Shown piece after piece: positions 8,274-16,421 of a DNA stretch of 52,042 bases. The stretch covers positions 1-52,042 of the forward strand of contig CAKNKY010000014.1 of NCBI GenBank assembly GCA_930987725.1, in the 5' to 3' direction. The first letter of the stretch is position 1, and each line of letters opens with the position of its first letter. This DNA is from an uncultured Anaeromassilibacillus sp. (GTDB lineage: Bacteria; Bacillota; Clostridia; Oscillospirales; Acutalibacteraceae). Made by a program: the position numbers and the translations under genes. Under the pieces are notes generated by a model that searched no databases, had not been told where the DNA came from, and worked only from the letters and a program-made list of their open reading frames with translations.

Positions 8274-8764
8274 AAACAGCAATTTGCCCCGGCAGCTTTG
8301 ATCCGGTGACGCTCGGCCACATGGACATCATTCGCCGCGCGTCGAAGATTTTTGATCATGTGATCGTCGCTGTCATGGTGAATCCCGCAAAGAAAACGGC
8401 TTTCACGCTGGAAGAGCGGATTGAGCTTTTGAAGAAGGCCACGGCTGGGATGGAAGGCGTGGAGGTGGTCGGTTTCGAGGGTTTCCTTGCTGACTATGCC
8501 AGAATGCGCGGCGCCTGCGCTATTGTGAAAGGATTGCGCGCCGTTTCTGATTTTGAATATGAATTCCAGATGGCCCTCATCAACCAGAAGCTGAACGGCG
8601 AGCTGGATACAATGTTCCTTACCACCCAGGCGCAGAACATGTATCTCAGCTCCAGCATGGTGAAGGACATTGCGAGCTTCGGCGGGGATATTTCTTCCTT
8701 TGTGCCGGCAGCCATCCTGGAAGATATCAGCAACCGCTTGTGCAAAGGGGGCGTACCGAAATGA
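8270..8764 (+). CDS. coaD: Phosphopantetheine adenylyltransferase
   Basis: 164 aa. It catalyses the penultimate step of coenzyme A synthesis, 4'-phosphopantetheine plus ATP to dephospho-CoA. Nucleotidyltransferase motif TLGH (residues 14-17) follows PGSFDPV. The second signature YLSSSMVKDIA (about 125-135) corresponds to ISSSxVKE. It overlaps both neighbours by 4 nt (ATGA at each junction), so it is translationally coupled. It complements the pantothenate uptake and kinase genes at 45.7-47.2 kb. Confidence 0.97.
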   Translation: MKTAICPGSFDPVTLGHMDIIRRASKIFDHVIVAVMVNPAKKTAFTLEERIELLKKATAGMEGVEVVGFEGFLADYARMRGACAIVKGLRAVSDFEYEFQMALINQKLNGELDTMFLTTQAQNMYLSSSMVKDIASFGGDISSFVPAAILEDISNRLCKGGVPK

Positions 8765-9240
8765 GCGATGAACGTATGGACGTGGAAGAGCTGGTGGACG
8801 AGCTCTATGAGCTGGTGGAAAAGGCCTGGAACCTGCCGCTGAGCAGGGGGAGGGCCATGCTGGACGTAGAGGAGGTCCGCACGATTCTGGACGAGATCCG
8901 CGAGACCATGCCGCAGGAAATCCGCCAGGCGAAGGCGATTGTGGCCGATCGCTCCCAGATCATCAGCGACGCCAAGCGCGAAGCGGAAACGATTATCCGC
9001 GTGGCGGAGGAGCGTGCCAACACACTTGTCAACCAGAATGAGATCGTGAAGCAGGCCCAGCAGAAGGCAAACGAAATGCTGGCGCAGGCGCAGGCCCGCT
9101 TCCGCGAGATGCGCAAGGCTTCCAACGAATACATCGAGGACCTGATGAAGCGCGCAGACGAAGGCCTTTCCTCCAATCTGGCAGAGCTGCGCAAGACCCG
9201 CCAGAACATCAAGGCCTCCCTCCGATCCGGCCAGAACTGA
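8761..9240 (+). CDS. Coiled-coil protein of unknown function downstream of coaD
   Basis: 159 aa, strongly charged and helical. About residues 38-150 read as a long coiled coil rich in Glu, Arg, Ala and Gln (for example QAKAIVADRSQIISDAKREA), loosely like ATP synthase b or V-type H subunits, which is why relatives are often labelled 'ATPase'. No membrane segment, signal peptide or catalytic motif is visible. ATG 8761 overlaps the coaD stop by 4 nt. Proteins of this kind are common next to coaD in Clostridia. A scaffold or septum-associated role is conceivable but not shown. Confidence 0.75.
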   Translation: MSDERMDVEELVDELYELVEKAWNLPLSRGRAMLDVEEVRTILDEIRETMPQEIRQAKAIVADRSQIISDAKREAETIIRVAEERANTLVNQNEIVKQAQQKANEMLAQAQARFREMRKASNEYIEDLMKRADEGLSSNLAELRKTRQNIKASLRSGQN

Positions 9241-9274
9241 AGGCTTGGTAATTTTTTCCTCACAAAAATTATTT

Positions 9275-9325
9275 TCCCCTTTCTGCACACAAGATGTGGT
9301 AGTCAGAAAGGGGATTTTGCTGTTT
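9275..9325 (+). terminator. Terminator after the coaD operon
   Basis: TCCCCTTTCTG pairs with CAGAAAGGGGA (9275-9285 with 9304-9314), followed by TTTTGCTGTTT. It separates the coaD operon from the dcw cluster. Confidence 0.7.
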
Positions 9326-9396
9326 ATAACGGAAAATATTGTGGTTGCGCGTCGAAAGGGTGTGCCGAAAAGCGGTAACGGCGCTGAAATCGCGGG

Positions 9397-9425
9397 TTGC
9401 AATTCTGTAACGGATAGGGTATAAT
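9397..9425 (+). promoter_or_regulatory. Sigma-A promoter of the mraZ/dcw cluster
   Basis: TTGCAA, 17 nt, TATAAT. The predicted start site near 9432 lies just before the MraZ repeats. Confidence 0.85.
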
Positions 9426-9440
9426 CATACACAATAAAAT

Positions 9441-9488
9441 GTGGAGGCAAGTGGGGGAAAGTTCCACAAAGTGGGTAACACGGTGGGA
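9441..9488 (+). promoter_or_regulatory. MraZ-box operator (GTGGG repeats at 10-bp spacing)
   Basis: GTGGAG at 9441, GTGGGG at 9451, a degenerate GTTCCA at 9461, GTGGGT at 9471 and GTGGGA at 9483. MraZ from other bacteria binds direct TGGGN repeats about one helical turn apart upstream of its own gene. These lie in the 5' leader, so binding should repress or tune the cluster. Confidence 0.8.
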
Positions 9489-9503
9489 TCCCACGTCACA
9501 GCG

Positions 9504-9923
9504 ATGTTGATTGGCGAATATCAGCATACGATCGACCCGAAAGGCCGCGTGATAGTCCCTTCCAAATTCCGCGAGGATTTGGGGGAGATCTTTTATGTCA
9601 CGAAAGGTCTGGACGGGTGTCTCTTCGTTTTATCCCCTGTGGAATGGGACAAATTGCAGGAAAAAGTGATGGCGATGCCCATCAGCAAGGCGCGCGGCCT
9701 GCAGCGGTTCTTCTTTTCCGGCGCTGCCGAGGTGGAGCCGGATAAGCAGGGCCGGATCTTGCTGCCGCAGCATCTGCGCGAATACGCCGGCCTGACGAAG
9801 GACGTCGCGTTCGTAGGCGCTTCACGGCGGGCTGAGCTTTGGGACGCCGCCCGCTGGAGGGCGTTCAACGCAGAGCTGACGGAGGACAAGATCGCCGAAG
9901 CGATGGACGAGTTGGAACTGTAA
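9504..9923 (+). CDS. mraZ: Transcriptional regulator MraZ
   Basis: 139 aa with two SpoVT/AbrB-like repeats: [21 protein letters not shown] near the N-terminus and [20 protein letters not shown] near residues 75-95. It is a DNA-binding regulator of the division and cell-wall cluster. ATG 9504 (MLIGEYQ) fits the family start; the open frame further upstream is the operator region. It is the first gene of the dcw cluster, 15 nt before rsmH. Confidence 0.95.
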   Translation: MLIGEYQHTIDPKGRVIVPSKFREDLGEIFYVTKGLDGCLFVLSPVEWDKLQEKVMAMPISKARGLQRFFFSGAAEVEPDKQGRILLPQHLREYAGLTKDVAFVGASRRAELWDAARWRAFNAELTEDKIAEAMDELEL

Positions 9924-9938
9924 GCGGAGGGCGGCTCA

Positions 9939-10886
9939 ATGGCGTTTCAGCATATTCCCGTTTTGTTTCACGAAACGATTGATTCCCTTCGGATCCGCCC
10001 CGACGGCGTCTATATTGACGGCACGGCGGGAGGAGGGGGCCACTCGCAGGCCATTCTCGACCGGCTGCAGACGGGTCTCCTGCTCTCCATCGATCAGGAT
10101 CCCGACGCCATCGCCGTTGTCACAAAGCGGTTTGAGGGAAACCCATGTTCGCTTGTGCGTCAGGCCAATTTTGCCGACATGGCGCGCGTCGCCGCCGAGG
10201 CGGGTATTTCCCGCGCAGACGGTGTCCTGCTCGATATCGGCGTCTCTTCCTATCAGCTGGACACGCCGGAGCGCGGCTTTTCCTATCATTCGGACGCCCC
10301 GCTCGATATGCGCATGAGCCAGTCCGGCCCCACGGCCGCCGATCTTGTGAATACGCTGCCCGCTTCGGAGCTCGCCTCCATTTTGAAGCGGTTCGGGGAA
10401 GAGAAGAGCGCCCGTGCCATCGCGCAGGGGATTCTGCGTGCCCGGCAGGAAAGGCCGATTCGCACCACGCTGGAGCTTGCCGAGATCGTGAAGGCAAGCG
10501 TGCCGGCTGCCGTGCGGAGAGAACCGGGCCACCCGGCGCGCAAGACCTTCCAGGCGCTTCGCATCGCTGTGAACGGTGAGCTGGATCGCCTTTCAGAGGG
10601 CCTTGACGCTGCATTTTCTCTTCTTCGCCCGGGCGGACGGCTTGCGGTGATCACGTTCCATTCGCTGGAGGATCGCATTGTAAAGCAGCGCATGGCCGCT
10701 TGGTGCGAAGGCTGCACCTGCCCGCCGGATTTCCCGGTGTGTGTGTGCGGCAAAAAGCCGAGGGCAGAGCTTGTCTATAAGAAAGGGCTTTCCCCTTCCC
10801 CTGAGGAGCTGGAGAAAAACCCGCGCAGCCGGAGCGCGCGACTGCGCGTGTGCGAAAAGCTGCGGGACAATGCGCTGGATCCGTGA
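9939..10886 (+). CDS. rsmH: 16S rRNA (cytosine(1402)-N4)-methyltransferase RsmH
   Basis: 315 aa, full length. It methylates the N4 position of C1402 in the ribosomal P site. Signatures: HIPVLFHETIDSL at the start, the SAM-binding DGTAGGGGHS (about residues 27-36), LLDIGVSSYQLD, ERGFSY, and the late LAVITFHSLEDRIVKQ. ATG 9939 follows GGAGGGCGG. It is placed after mraZ as in most bacteria. The gene is followed by 125 nt of AT-rich leader before the ftsL-like gene. Confidence 0.97.
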   Translation: MAFQHIPVLFHETIDSLRIRPDGVYIDGTAGGGGHSQAILDRLQTGLLLSIDQDPDAIAVVTKRFEGNPCSLVRQANFADMARVAAEAGISRADGVLLDIGVSSYQLDTPERGFSYHSDAPLDMRMSQSGPTAADLVNTLPASELASILKRFGEEKSARAIAQGILRARQERPIRTTLELAEIVKASVPAAVRREPGHPARKTFQALRIAVNGELDRLSEGLDAAFSLLRPGGRLAVITFHSLEDRIVKQRMAAWCEGCTCPPDFPVCVCGKKPRAELVYKKGLSPSPEELEKNPRSRSARLRVCEKLRDNALDP

Positions 10887-10945
10887 GCTTGGCTGAATTT
10901 TATTTTTTCTATTATTTTTATTTTATCTTATAGGACTGAAAAAGA

Positions 10946-10988
10946 CAATGCGCTTCGCCATCTGATATCGGAAAGACGGCGCGCATTG
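10946..10988 (+). other. Leader hairpin before the ftsL-like gene
   Basis: CAATGCGC (10946-10953) pairs with GCGCATTG (10981-10988), extended by GCC/GGC inside. The stem ends about 8 nt before the GGGAGGG ribosome site of the next gene and has no T-run. The preceding 10890-10940 is an A/T-only tract that may hold a promoter, but I could not settle on one. Confidence 0.45.
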
Positions 10989-11011
10989 GAAAATCGGGAG
11001 GGAACGGAATC

Positions 11012-11512
11012 ATGGCAAACCAGAACAGCGCGGCTTACGACTTTGCGCGATTTGAACCGAAGCGAAGAGAAGAGGCCGCGCAGTCCCAACAAAAGAACAA
11101 TGTGATTCAGCTCCCCCAGGAAAAAATTGATAAAAACGCAAGGCCGCGTTTTCAGCCGGCCCGTGTGATTTTGATGCTGGCGGTTTTGTCCGTGACGCTG
11201 GCCACAGTGGGCAGCCTGGTGTTCGGCCAGGTGCAGCTCACAGAGCTGACGGATGCCATCAACACCGCCGAAACGCAGCTTGCGGAGAGCCAGAGCGTCT
11301 ATACACAGCTGCAGATGAAATCAGACGCCATTCTGAACGCCGCTTCCATTGAGGAGTATGCCAGCCAGTCGCTTGGGATGCGTGAGGTGGAGAGCAGCCA
11401 GGTGGAATATTTCAGCGTGTCGCAGGGAGATGAAGGCGTCGTTCTGCAGGAGAGCGGTCCAGAAGGCATTCTGGATCAAATCTGGAACTGGTTCAGTCAG
11501 CTCCTGAACTGA
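11012..11512 (+). CDS. FtsL/DivIC-like septum formation protein
   Basis: 166 aa bitopic membrane protein. A charged cytoplasmic N-terminus (1-50) leads to one membrane helix (RVILMLAVLSVTLATVGSLV, about 50-70). A short extracytoplasmic coiled coil follows (about 75-120), with SIEEYASQSLGMRE, the pattern seen in FtsL. FtsL with DivIC and DivIB/FtsQ forms the complex that activates the septal synthase. The tail ends ILDQIWNWFSQLLN. Start at 11012 behind GGGAGGGAAC. Its position between rsmH and the PBP gene supports FtsL; sequence alone cannot exclude another FtsB-type protein. Confidence 0.8.
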   Translation: MANQNSAAYDFARFEPKRREEAAQSQQKNNVIQLPQEKIDKNARPRFQPARVILMLAVLSVTLATVGSLVFGQVQLTELTDAINTAETQLAESQSVYTQLQMKSDAILNAASIEEYASQSLGMREVESSQVEYFSVSQGDEGVVLQESGPEGILDQIWNWFSQLLN

Positions 11513-11611
11513 GGGGCAGGCATAAATTTTTCTGCCGGCCAATATGTTATACAGCACTATGCAGACAGTTTCCTTTTCATAGATTGTTGAGATAGATTGT
11601 TTGGTTGGAAG

Positions 11612-11650
11612 AAAAATGGAAGTTAAGAGAAGATCTTGACTTCCATTTTT
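11612..11650 (+). terminator. Strong hairpin with A5/T5 ends between ftsL and the PBP gene
   Basis: A 17-bp stem (11612-11628 with 11634-11650, one G-U pair) around the loop GAAGA, beginning AAAAATGGAAG and ending CTTCCATTTTT. It has the form of an intrinsic terminator or attenuator. No clear promoter was seen between it and the PBP start at 11684. Confidence 0.65.
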
Positions 11651-11683
11651 CACATTTGCAGGGAAAGGCGGGGAAAAACAGAA

Positions 11684-13948
11684 ATGGCCAGAGGTACGAC
11701 CGTTAAGATGTGGAGAAAAACGATAGGCCTTTTGCTTGTTCTGGTTGTCGGCTGCTTCGGCGCTATTGCGGTCAACCTGTTTCGCCTGCAGATCCTCGAG
11801 GGGGAGGAACTGGAAACGCGTGCCGTGAACCAGCAGACGCAGGATACCTCTCTCTCCGCAAAGCGCGGCACCATTTACGACTGCAACATGAAAGTGTTGG
11901 CCACCAGTGCGGACGTGTGGCAGGTGGTGCTTGACCCGAACTTCATCAGGAAGGAACTCGTGCCGGATGACGCCTCCATTCAGGATACGATCGCCCAGCG
12001 CCTGGCGCAGATCCTGGGGGAGGACAGCGCAGAGATCCGCCAGCTCATGGAAAAGCAGACGTATTACGCCAAAGTGGCCGATGAGGTGGAGACCGATAAA
12101 AAAGACGAGATCCTGGATTTGAAAGAAGAGCTCGGCCTGGGAAACGCCATCCAGCTCCAGCCGGATTACAAGCGGTATTATCCTTACGGCGCGTTTGCCT
12201 CCAGTGTGCTGGGGTTCACGAACAGTGAGGATCAGGGCGTCACAGGCGTGGAAGCCTCCTATAACGAATACCTTTCCGGCGTGCCGGGGAAGCTGGTAAC
12301 GGCAAAGAATGCACGGGGCGTGGATATGCCCTTCCAGTATGAACAGCGCGTGGAAGCGCAGGACGGCTACAGCCTTGTGCTCACCATCGACGAGGTGGTG
12401 CAGCATTTCCTGGAAAAGAGCGTGGAGGAGGCGGCGGAAAGCTGCGGTGTGCGCAACCGTGCCTGCGGTATAGTGATGGATGTGGACACCGGCGCCATTC
12501 TGGCCATGACCGTCAAGGGGGATTACGATCCGAACGATCCCTACACCATCACGGACGAGGCGGATCTGGAGACGATCAATGCCATCCCGGACGACGAAGA
12601 GCACGCGGAGGAACGTGCGCAGGCGCTGCGCACAGCGCAGGAAAAACAGTGGAGAAACAAATGCATCAGTGATACCTACAATCCCGGTTCCGTGTTCAAG
12701 ATGCTCACGGCGTCCATGGGGATTGAAGAGGGAATCGTGAATGAAAACACCACGTTTTCCTGCGGCGGTTCTTACCGTGTGGCGGACCGCAACATCGGCT
12801 GCTGGAAGCTGGCGGGCCACGGCACGGAAACGTTCGCCCAGGGCCTGAGCAATTCCTGCAACCCGGTGTTTATGCAGCTCGGCGAGCAAATTGGCGCCAC
12901 CACGTTTTTCCGCTATTTTGAAGCCTTCGGCCTCACGCGAAAGACGGGAATCGACCTGATCGGCGAAAGCAACAGCATTTATTACGACGCGGAGGGCCTC
13001 GGCCCCACGGAGCTTGCGACCTCCTCCTTCGGCCAGAGCTTCCGTGTGACGCCGATCCAGATGATCACGGCCGCCGCCGCCGTGGCAAACGGCGGGTATC
13101 TCGTGCAGCCGCACGTGGTGAGCCAGATTCTGGACAGCGAAGGCAACATTGTGGAAACCATCGAGACGGAAGTGAAGCGGCAGGTCATCTCTGAAGACAC
13201 GAGCGCCCGCGTGAGCGCCATGCTGCAGGAGACGGCCACCACCGGCACCGCAAAGAACGGCTATGTGGCAGGATACCGCATTGCCGGCAAAACGGGCACG
13301 TCCGAAAAGATCGATGAGTGGAATGCCGCCGGGCGCGAGGGCGAGAAAAAATACATTGCCTCCTATTGCGGTTACGCACCGGCAGACGATCCGCAGGTCA
13401 TCATGCTCGTGTTCTTTGACGAACCGGTCCCGCAGAACGGGGAGGTTTTCGGCAGCGCCATTGCAGGCCCGCCGTTCGCAGAAACAATGGCGGAAATCCT
13501 GCCGTATCTCGGTGTGGAACCGAAGTACACGGAGGAGGAGCTTGCCAAGCTTGATATCTCCACGCCCGGTGTCGTGGGGCTCGGTGTGGAGGAAGCGCAG
13601 ACGAAGGTGAGCAATGCCGGCCTCACCTACAAGACATACGGCAGCGGCTCTACCGTCGTCTCGCAGATTCCCGAGCAGGGCAAGAGTATCCCAAAGGGCG
13701 GCACGGTCGTGCTCTATCTCGACGAGGCGAGCACGTCTGAAACGGTGACGGTGCCTTCGCTCACGGGCCTCTCGCTCAGCCAGGTGAACGCGCGCGTGGC
13801 ACAGGCCGGTTTGAATCTGAGCATCACCGGCGCGGCGGCTTCCGGCAGCAGTGCCGTTTCGGATACACAGGATCTGGCGGAAGGCACAGAAGTGCCGCCC
13901 GGCACGGTTATCACCGTAAACTTTGTAGAATTGGAAGCGGTCCATTGA
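11684..13948 (+). CDS. Class B penicillin-binding protein (FtsI/SpoVD type) with PASTA domains
   Basis: 754 aa septal peptidoglycan transpeptidase. One N-terminal membrane anchor (KTIGLLLVLVVGCFGAIAVNL) is followed by a dimerisation domain (LSAKRGTIYDCN). The transpeptidase domain has active-site SxxK GSVFK, SxN SNS in GLSNSCNPVF, and KTG in AGKTGTSEK. Two PASTA repeats end the protein (from VVGLGVEEAQTKVSNAGL and from VPSLTGLSLSQVNARVAQAGL). ATG 11684 is chosen because it begins the basic pre-anchor. Both PbpB and sporulation SpoVD have this form, so the paralogue cannot be fixed. It lies 171 nt after the ftsL-like gene, across a terminator-like hairpin. Confidence 0.93.
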   Translation: MARGTTVKMWRKTIGLLLVLVVGCFGAIAVNLFRLQILEGEELETRAVNQQTQDTSLSAKRGTIYDCNMKVLATSADVWQVVLDPNFIRKELVPDDASIQDTIAQRLAQILGEDSAEIRQLMEKQTYYAKVADEVETDKKDEILDLKEELGLGNAIQLQPDYKRYYPYGAFASSVLGFTNSEDQGVTGVEASYNEYLSGVPGKLVTAKNARGVDMPFQYEQRVEAQDGYSLVLTIDEVVQHFLEKSVEEAAESCGVRNRACGIVMDVDTGAILAMTVKGDYDPNDPYTITDEADLETINAIPDDEEHAEERAQALRTAQEKQWRNKCISDTYNPGSVFKMLTASMGIEEGIVNENTTFSCGGSYRVADRNIGCWKLAGHGTETFAQGLSNSCNPVFMQLGEQIGATTFFRYFEAFGLTRKTGIDLIGESNSIYYDAEGLGPTELATSSFGQSFRVTPIQMITAAAAVANGGYLVQPHVVSQILDSEGNIVETIETEVKRQVISEDTSARVSAMLQETATTGTAKNGYVAGYRIAGKTGTSEKIDEWNAAGREGEKKYIASYCGYAPADDPQVIMLVFFDEPVPQNGEVFGSAIAGPPFAETMAEILPYLGVEPKYTEEELAKLDISTPGVVGLGVEEAQTKVSNAGLTYKTYGSGSTVVSQIPEQGKSIPKGGTVVLYLDEASTSETVTVPSLTGLSLSQVNARVAQAGLNLSITGAAASGSSAVSDTQDLAEGTEVPPGTVITVNFVELEAVH

Positions 13949-13983
13949 GGGCAGGCAAACTGAATCTGAGGGTGTGAAATCAT

Positions 13984-15003
13984 ATGAATCTGGAAAACAA
14001 CCTGTTGGTCCTCCTTGCGGCGGCGATCTCTTTCCTGGTCTCCGCCTTAATGGGAAAATGGATGGTCCCCCTGCTGCGGCGCATCAATTTCGGGCAAACC
14101 ATCCGCGAAGTCGGACCCAAATGGCACAAAAAGAAGAACGGGACTCCTACGATGGGCGGTTTTCTCTTCATCATTGGCGTCTTTTTGGCCGCGGCCGTCT
14201 GCTTGCCGCTCTACTACGGGCAGCCTTCCCAGGACCCCGCTCTGCGCAGCCAGTCGCTCACCAAGGCGGTGGGCGGCCTGCTGATGGCGCTGGGGTTTGG
14301 CCTTGTCGGTTTCATCGATGACTACATTAAGGTTGTGAAAAAGCGCAATCTCGGCCTGAATGTGAAACAGAAGCTGGTTCTGCAGTTCCTTGTGGCAGGT
14401 GCTTACCTGCTCACGCTCTCCCTTTCCGGTGTGGGAACCGCCACCTATGTGCCGTTTGCCGGCAGTGTGGATCTCGAGATCTGGTTCTGGATCCTCTCGG
14501 CCATCGGCATCGTCGGCATTGTGAATGCCGTGAATTTCACCGACGGCATTGATGGGCTGAATGCTTCCGTCACTTTCTTTGTGGCGGTCACCTTCATGGT
14601 GATGGCGGGTATCCTGCAGAACGGCGGCATGAGCATTGCGGCCGCTGCTGTGGCAGGCGGCTGCCTTGGTTTCCTCGTGTGGAATTTCAACCCTGCAAAG
14701 GTGTTTATGGGGGATACCGGCTCGCTTTTCCTGGGCGGCGCTGTTTGTGCCCTTGGCTTCGGCGTCAACATGCCGGTGCTGATTTTCCCCGTGGGAATTG
14801 TCTATCTGTGTGAAATCCTGTCCGTGGTTCTGCAGGTGGTCTATTTCAAGGCGACGCACGGTAAGCGCATTTTCAAAATGACGCCCATTCACCACCATTT
14901 TGAGCTTTGCGGATGGAGCGAAATCAAGATCTGCATTGTGTTCAGCGCTGTCACGCTCGTGTTCGGCGCGTTCTCCGTGCTGAGCGTGGTGTATGTTTTA
15001 TAA
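13984..15003 (+). CDS. mraY: Phospho-N-acetylmuramoyl-pentapeptide transferase MraY
   Basis: 339 aa integral membrane enzyme making lipid I from UDP-MurNAc-pentapeptide and undecaprenyl phosphate. About ten hydrophobic segments. Conserved motifs: RRINFGQTIREVGPKWHKKK with GTPTMGG, FIDDYIKVVKKRN (catalytic Asp pair), NFTDGIDGL, and HHHFEL in the C-terminal loop. ATG 13984 is 35 nt after the PBP gene. The genes murE, murF and murD, which usually flank mraY, are absent here. Confidence 0.97.
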   Translation: MNLENNLLVLLAAAISFLVSALMGKWMVPLLRRINFGQTIREVGPKWHKKKNGTPTMGGFLFIIGVFLAAAVCLPLYYGQPSQDPALRSQSLTKAVGGLLMALGFGLVGFIDDYIKVVKKRNLGLNVKQKLVLQFLVAGAYLLTLSLSGVGTATYVPFAGSVDLEIWFWILSAIGIVGIVNAVNFTDGIDGLNASVTFFVAVTFMVMAGILQNGGMSIAAAAVAGGCLGFLVWNFNPAKVFMGDTGSLFLGGAVCALGFGVNMPVLIFPVGIVYLCEILSVVLQVVYFKATHGKRIFKMTPIHHHFELCGWSEIKICIVFSAVTLVFGAFSVLSVVYVL

Positions 15004-15071
15004 GTGCCGGAAAATACTAGGAAGGCTTTCGGCTTTTGAGAGTTGATGGTTCCGGAAAGGAGGAGACTGCC

Positions 15072-16319
15072 ATGGCGGCCAATATATCTGCGGGCGCGGC
15101 AGGGGAGAATGCCGCCCCCGCGCAGGATCGGGGACAAAAGAGGAGGAAGGGTTCTGTGCTGCGGCGTGTCCGCAAGCGGTTCCGCCTGTTTTCCATCCGG
15201 GCGGGAATGGATCTGCCGTTCTTTTTCCTCCTGCTGGTCCTGCTCACCATCGGGCTGGTCATGCTCTTTTCCGCGAGTTACCCCTATGCCTATTACAACA
15301 TGGACGGCGACAGCTATCACTTCATCCGCAACCAGGCCATGTATGCTGTGCTTGGTGTGGTCATCATGATCGCTGTCTCCTATTTTGATTACCACCATTT
15401 TCACAAACTTGCCATTCCGCTGCTGCTTGTCACCTATTTGCTGCTCATTGCCATGCTTGTGCTGCGCGGCAGCAACTTCGTGCCGAATCTGAACGGTGCC
15501 TACCGCTGGTTCTATATCGGGCCGATCAACTTTCAGCCCTCGGAGGTGGCGAAGTTCACACTCATTCTCGTGTTTTCCCATCTCATTTCCCTCAACTATG
15601 AAAAAATGCAGACTTTCCGCTACGGCGTGGTGCCTTATGCCATCATTCTCGGTTCCATCGCCGGTCTGGTCATTTTGGAAAAGCACATTTCCGCCACCGT
15701 GATTCTGGTCTTTCTCGGTGTGCTCATGATGTTCATCGGCGGCACGCGGCTCCGCTGGATTCTGTTGCCTGCCATCATTGTGGGCGTTGTGGCTTTTTAC
15801 CTGCTCTTTTTCACCGATGTGTTCTCCTACGCCATGACGCGCATCTACGGATGGCTGTTCCCGTTTGATCCGCCGGAGGGTGTCGACACCTGGCAGACGC
15901 GCCAGTCGCTCATGACAATCGGCTCCGGCGGCCTTCTCGGGCTTGGGCTTGGCCAGTCCCGCCAGAAATACCTTTACCTGCCGGAGCCGCAGAACGACTT
16001 TATCTTTGCCGTCATCTGCGAGGAGCTGGGCTTCATCGGCGCGCTGATCATCCTGCTGCTGTTTGCCATGCTCATTTGGCGCGGTGTGGCCGTTTCGCTC
16101 AAAGCAAAGGATAAATTCGGCATGCTGCTCGGAGTTGGCATTATGTTTCAGGTTGGTCTGCAGGTGGTGCTCAACCTGATGGTGGTCACCAACATGCTGC
16201 CCAACACCGGCATCAGCCTCCCGTTCTTCAGCTACGGCGGCACATCGCTCATCATGCTGCTGGCGGAGATGGGCATTGTTCTCTCCATCAGCCGAAATTC
16301 TTCCATTGAAAAACTGTAG
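15072..16319 (+). CDS. ftsW: FtsW/SpoVE-type SEDS peptidoglycan glycosyltransferase
   Basis: 415 aa. This is a polytopic SEDS protein that polymerises lipid II and works with the class B PBP encoded upstream. An approximately 40-residue Ala/Arg-rich cytoplasmic N-terminus precedes about ten membrane helices. Family motifs: GAYRWFYIGPINFQPSEVAK, LEKHISATVI, GLGLGQSRQKYLYLPEPQNDFIFAV, and NTGISLPFFSYGG near the end. ATG 15072 is chosen for the GGAAAGGAGGAGA ribosome site just before it. FtsW and SpoVE cannot be told apart here. Confidence 0.93.
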   Translation: MAANISAGAAGENAAPAQDRGQKRRKGSVLRRVRKRFRLFSIRAGMDLPFFFLLLVLLTIGLVMLFSASYPYAYYNMDGDSYHFIRNQAMYAVLGVVIMIAVSYFDYHHFHKLAIPLLLVTYLLLIAMLVLRGSNFVPNLNGAYRWFYIGPINFQPSEVAKFTLILVFSHLISLNYEKMQTFRYGVVPYAIILGSIAGLVILEKHISATVILVFLGVLMMFIGGTRLRWILLPAIIVGVVAFYLLFFTDVFSYAMTRIYGWLFPFDPPEGVDTWQTRQSLMTIGSGGLLGLGLGQSRQKYLYLPEPQNDFIFAVICEELGFIGALIILLLFAMLIWRGVAVSLKAKDKFGMLLGVGIMFQVGLQVVLNLMVVTNMLPNTGISLPFFSYGGTSLIMLLAEMGIVLSISRNSSIEKL

Positions 16320-16341
16320 CCGGGCGCTCCTGTCCCGCTTT

Positions 16342-16368
16342 CCGCGCCGTTTCCATGAAACGGCGCGG
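16342..16368 (+). other. 12-bp perfect hairpin between ftsW and murG
   Basis: CCGCGCCGTTTC, CAT, GAAACGGCGCGG. It is very stable but lacks a T-run (CCTTGTGATG follows). It may be an mRNA processing or stability element in the polycistronic message. Confidence 0.5.
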
Positions 16369-16421
16369 CCTTGTGATGGGGCGGCTCCGCGGCGGATTTT
16401 GTGAGAAAAGGGTGGTTTTCC

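Noticed and set aside
6567-8282. 571-codon open frame on the minus strand across uvrC and rsmD
   Set aside because: It spans two clear plus-strand genes and an intergenic promoter; no motif.
11321-13945. 874-codon open frame on the minus strand
   Set aside because: It lies antisense to the PBP gene, with no ribosome site or recognisable domain; the sense frame has complete catalytic motifs.
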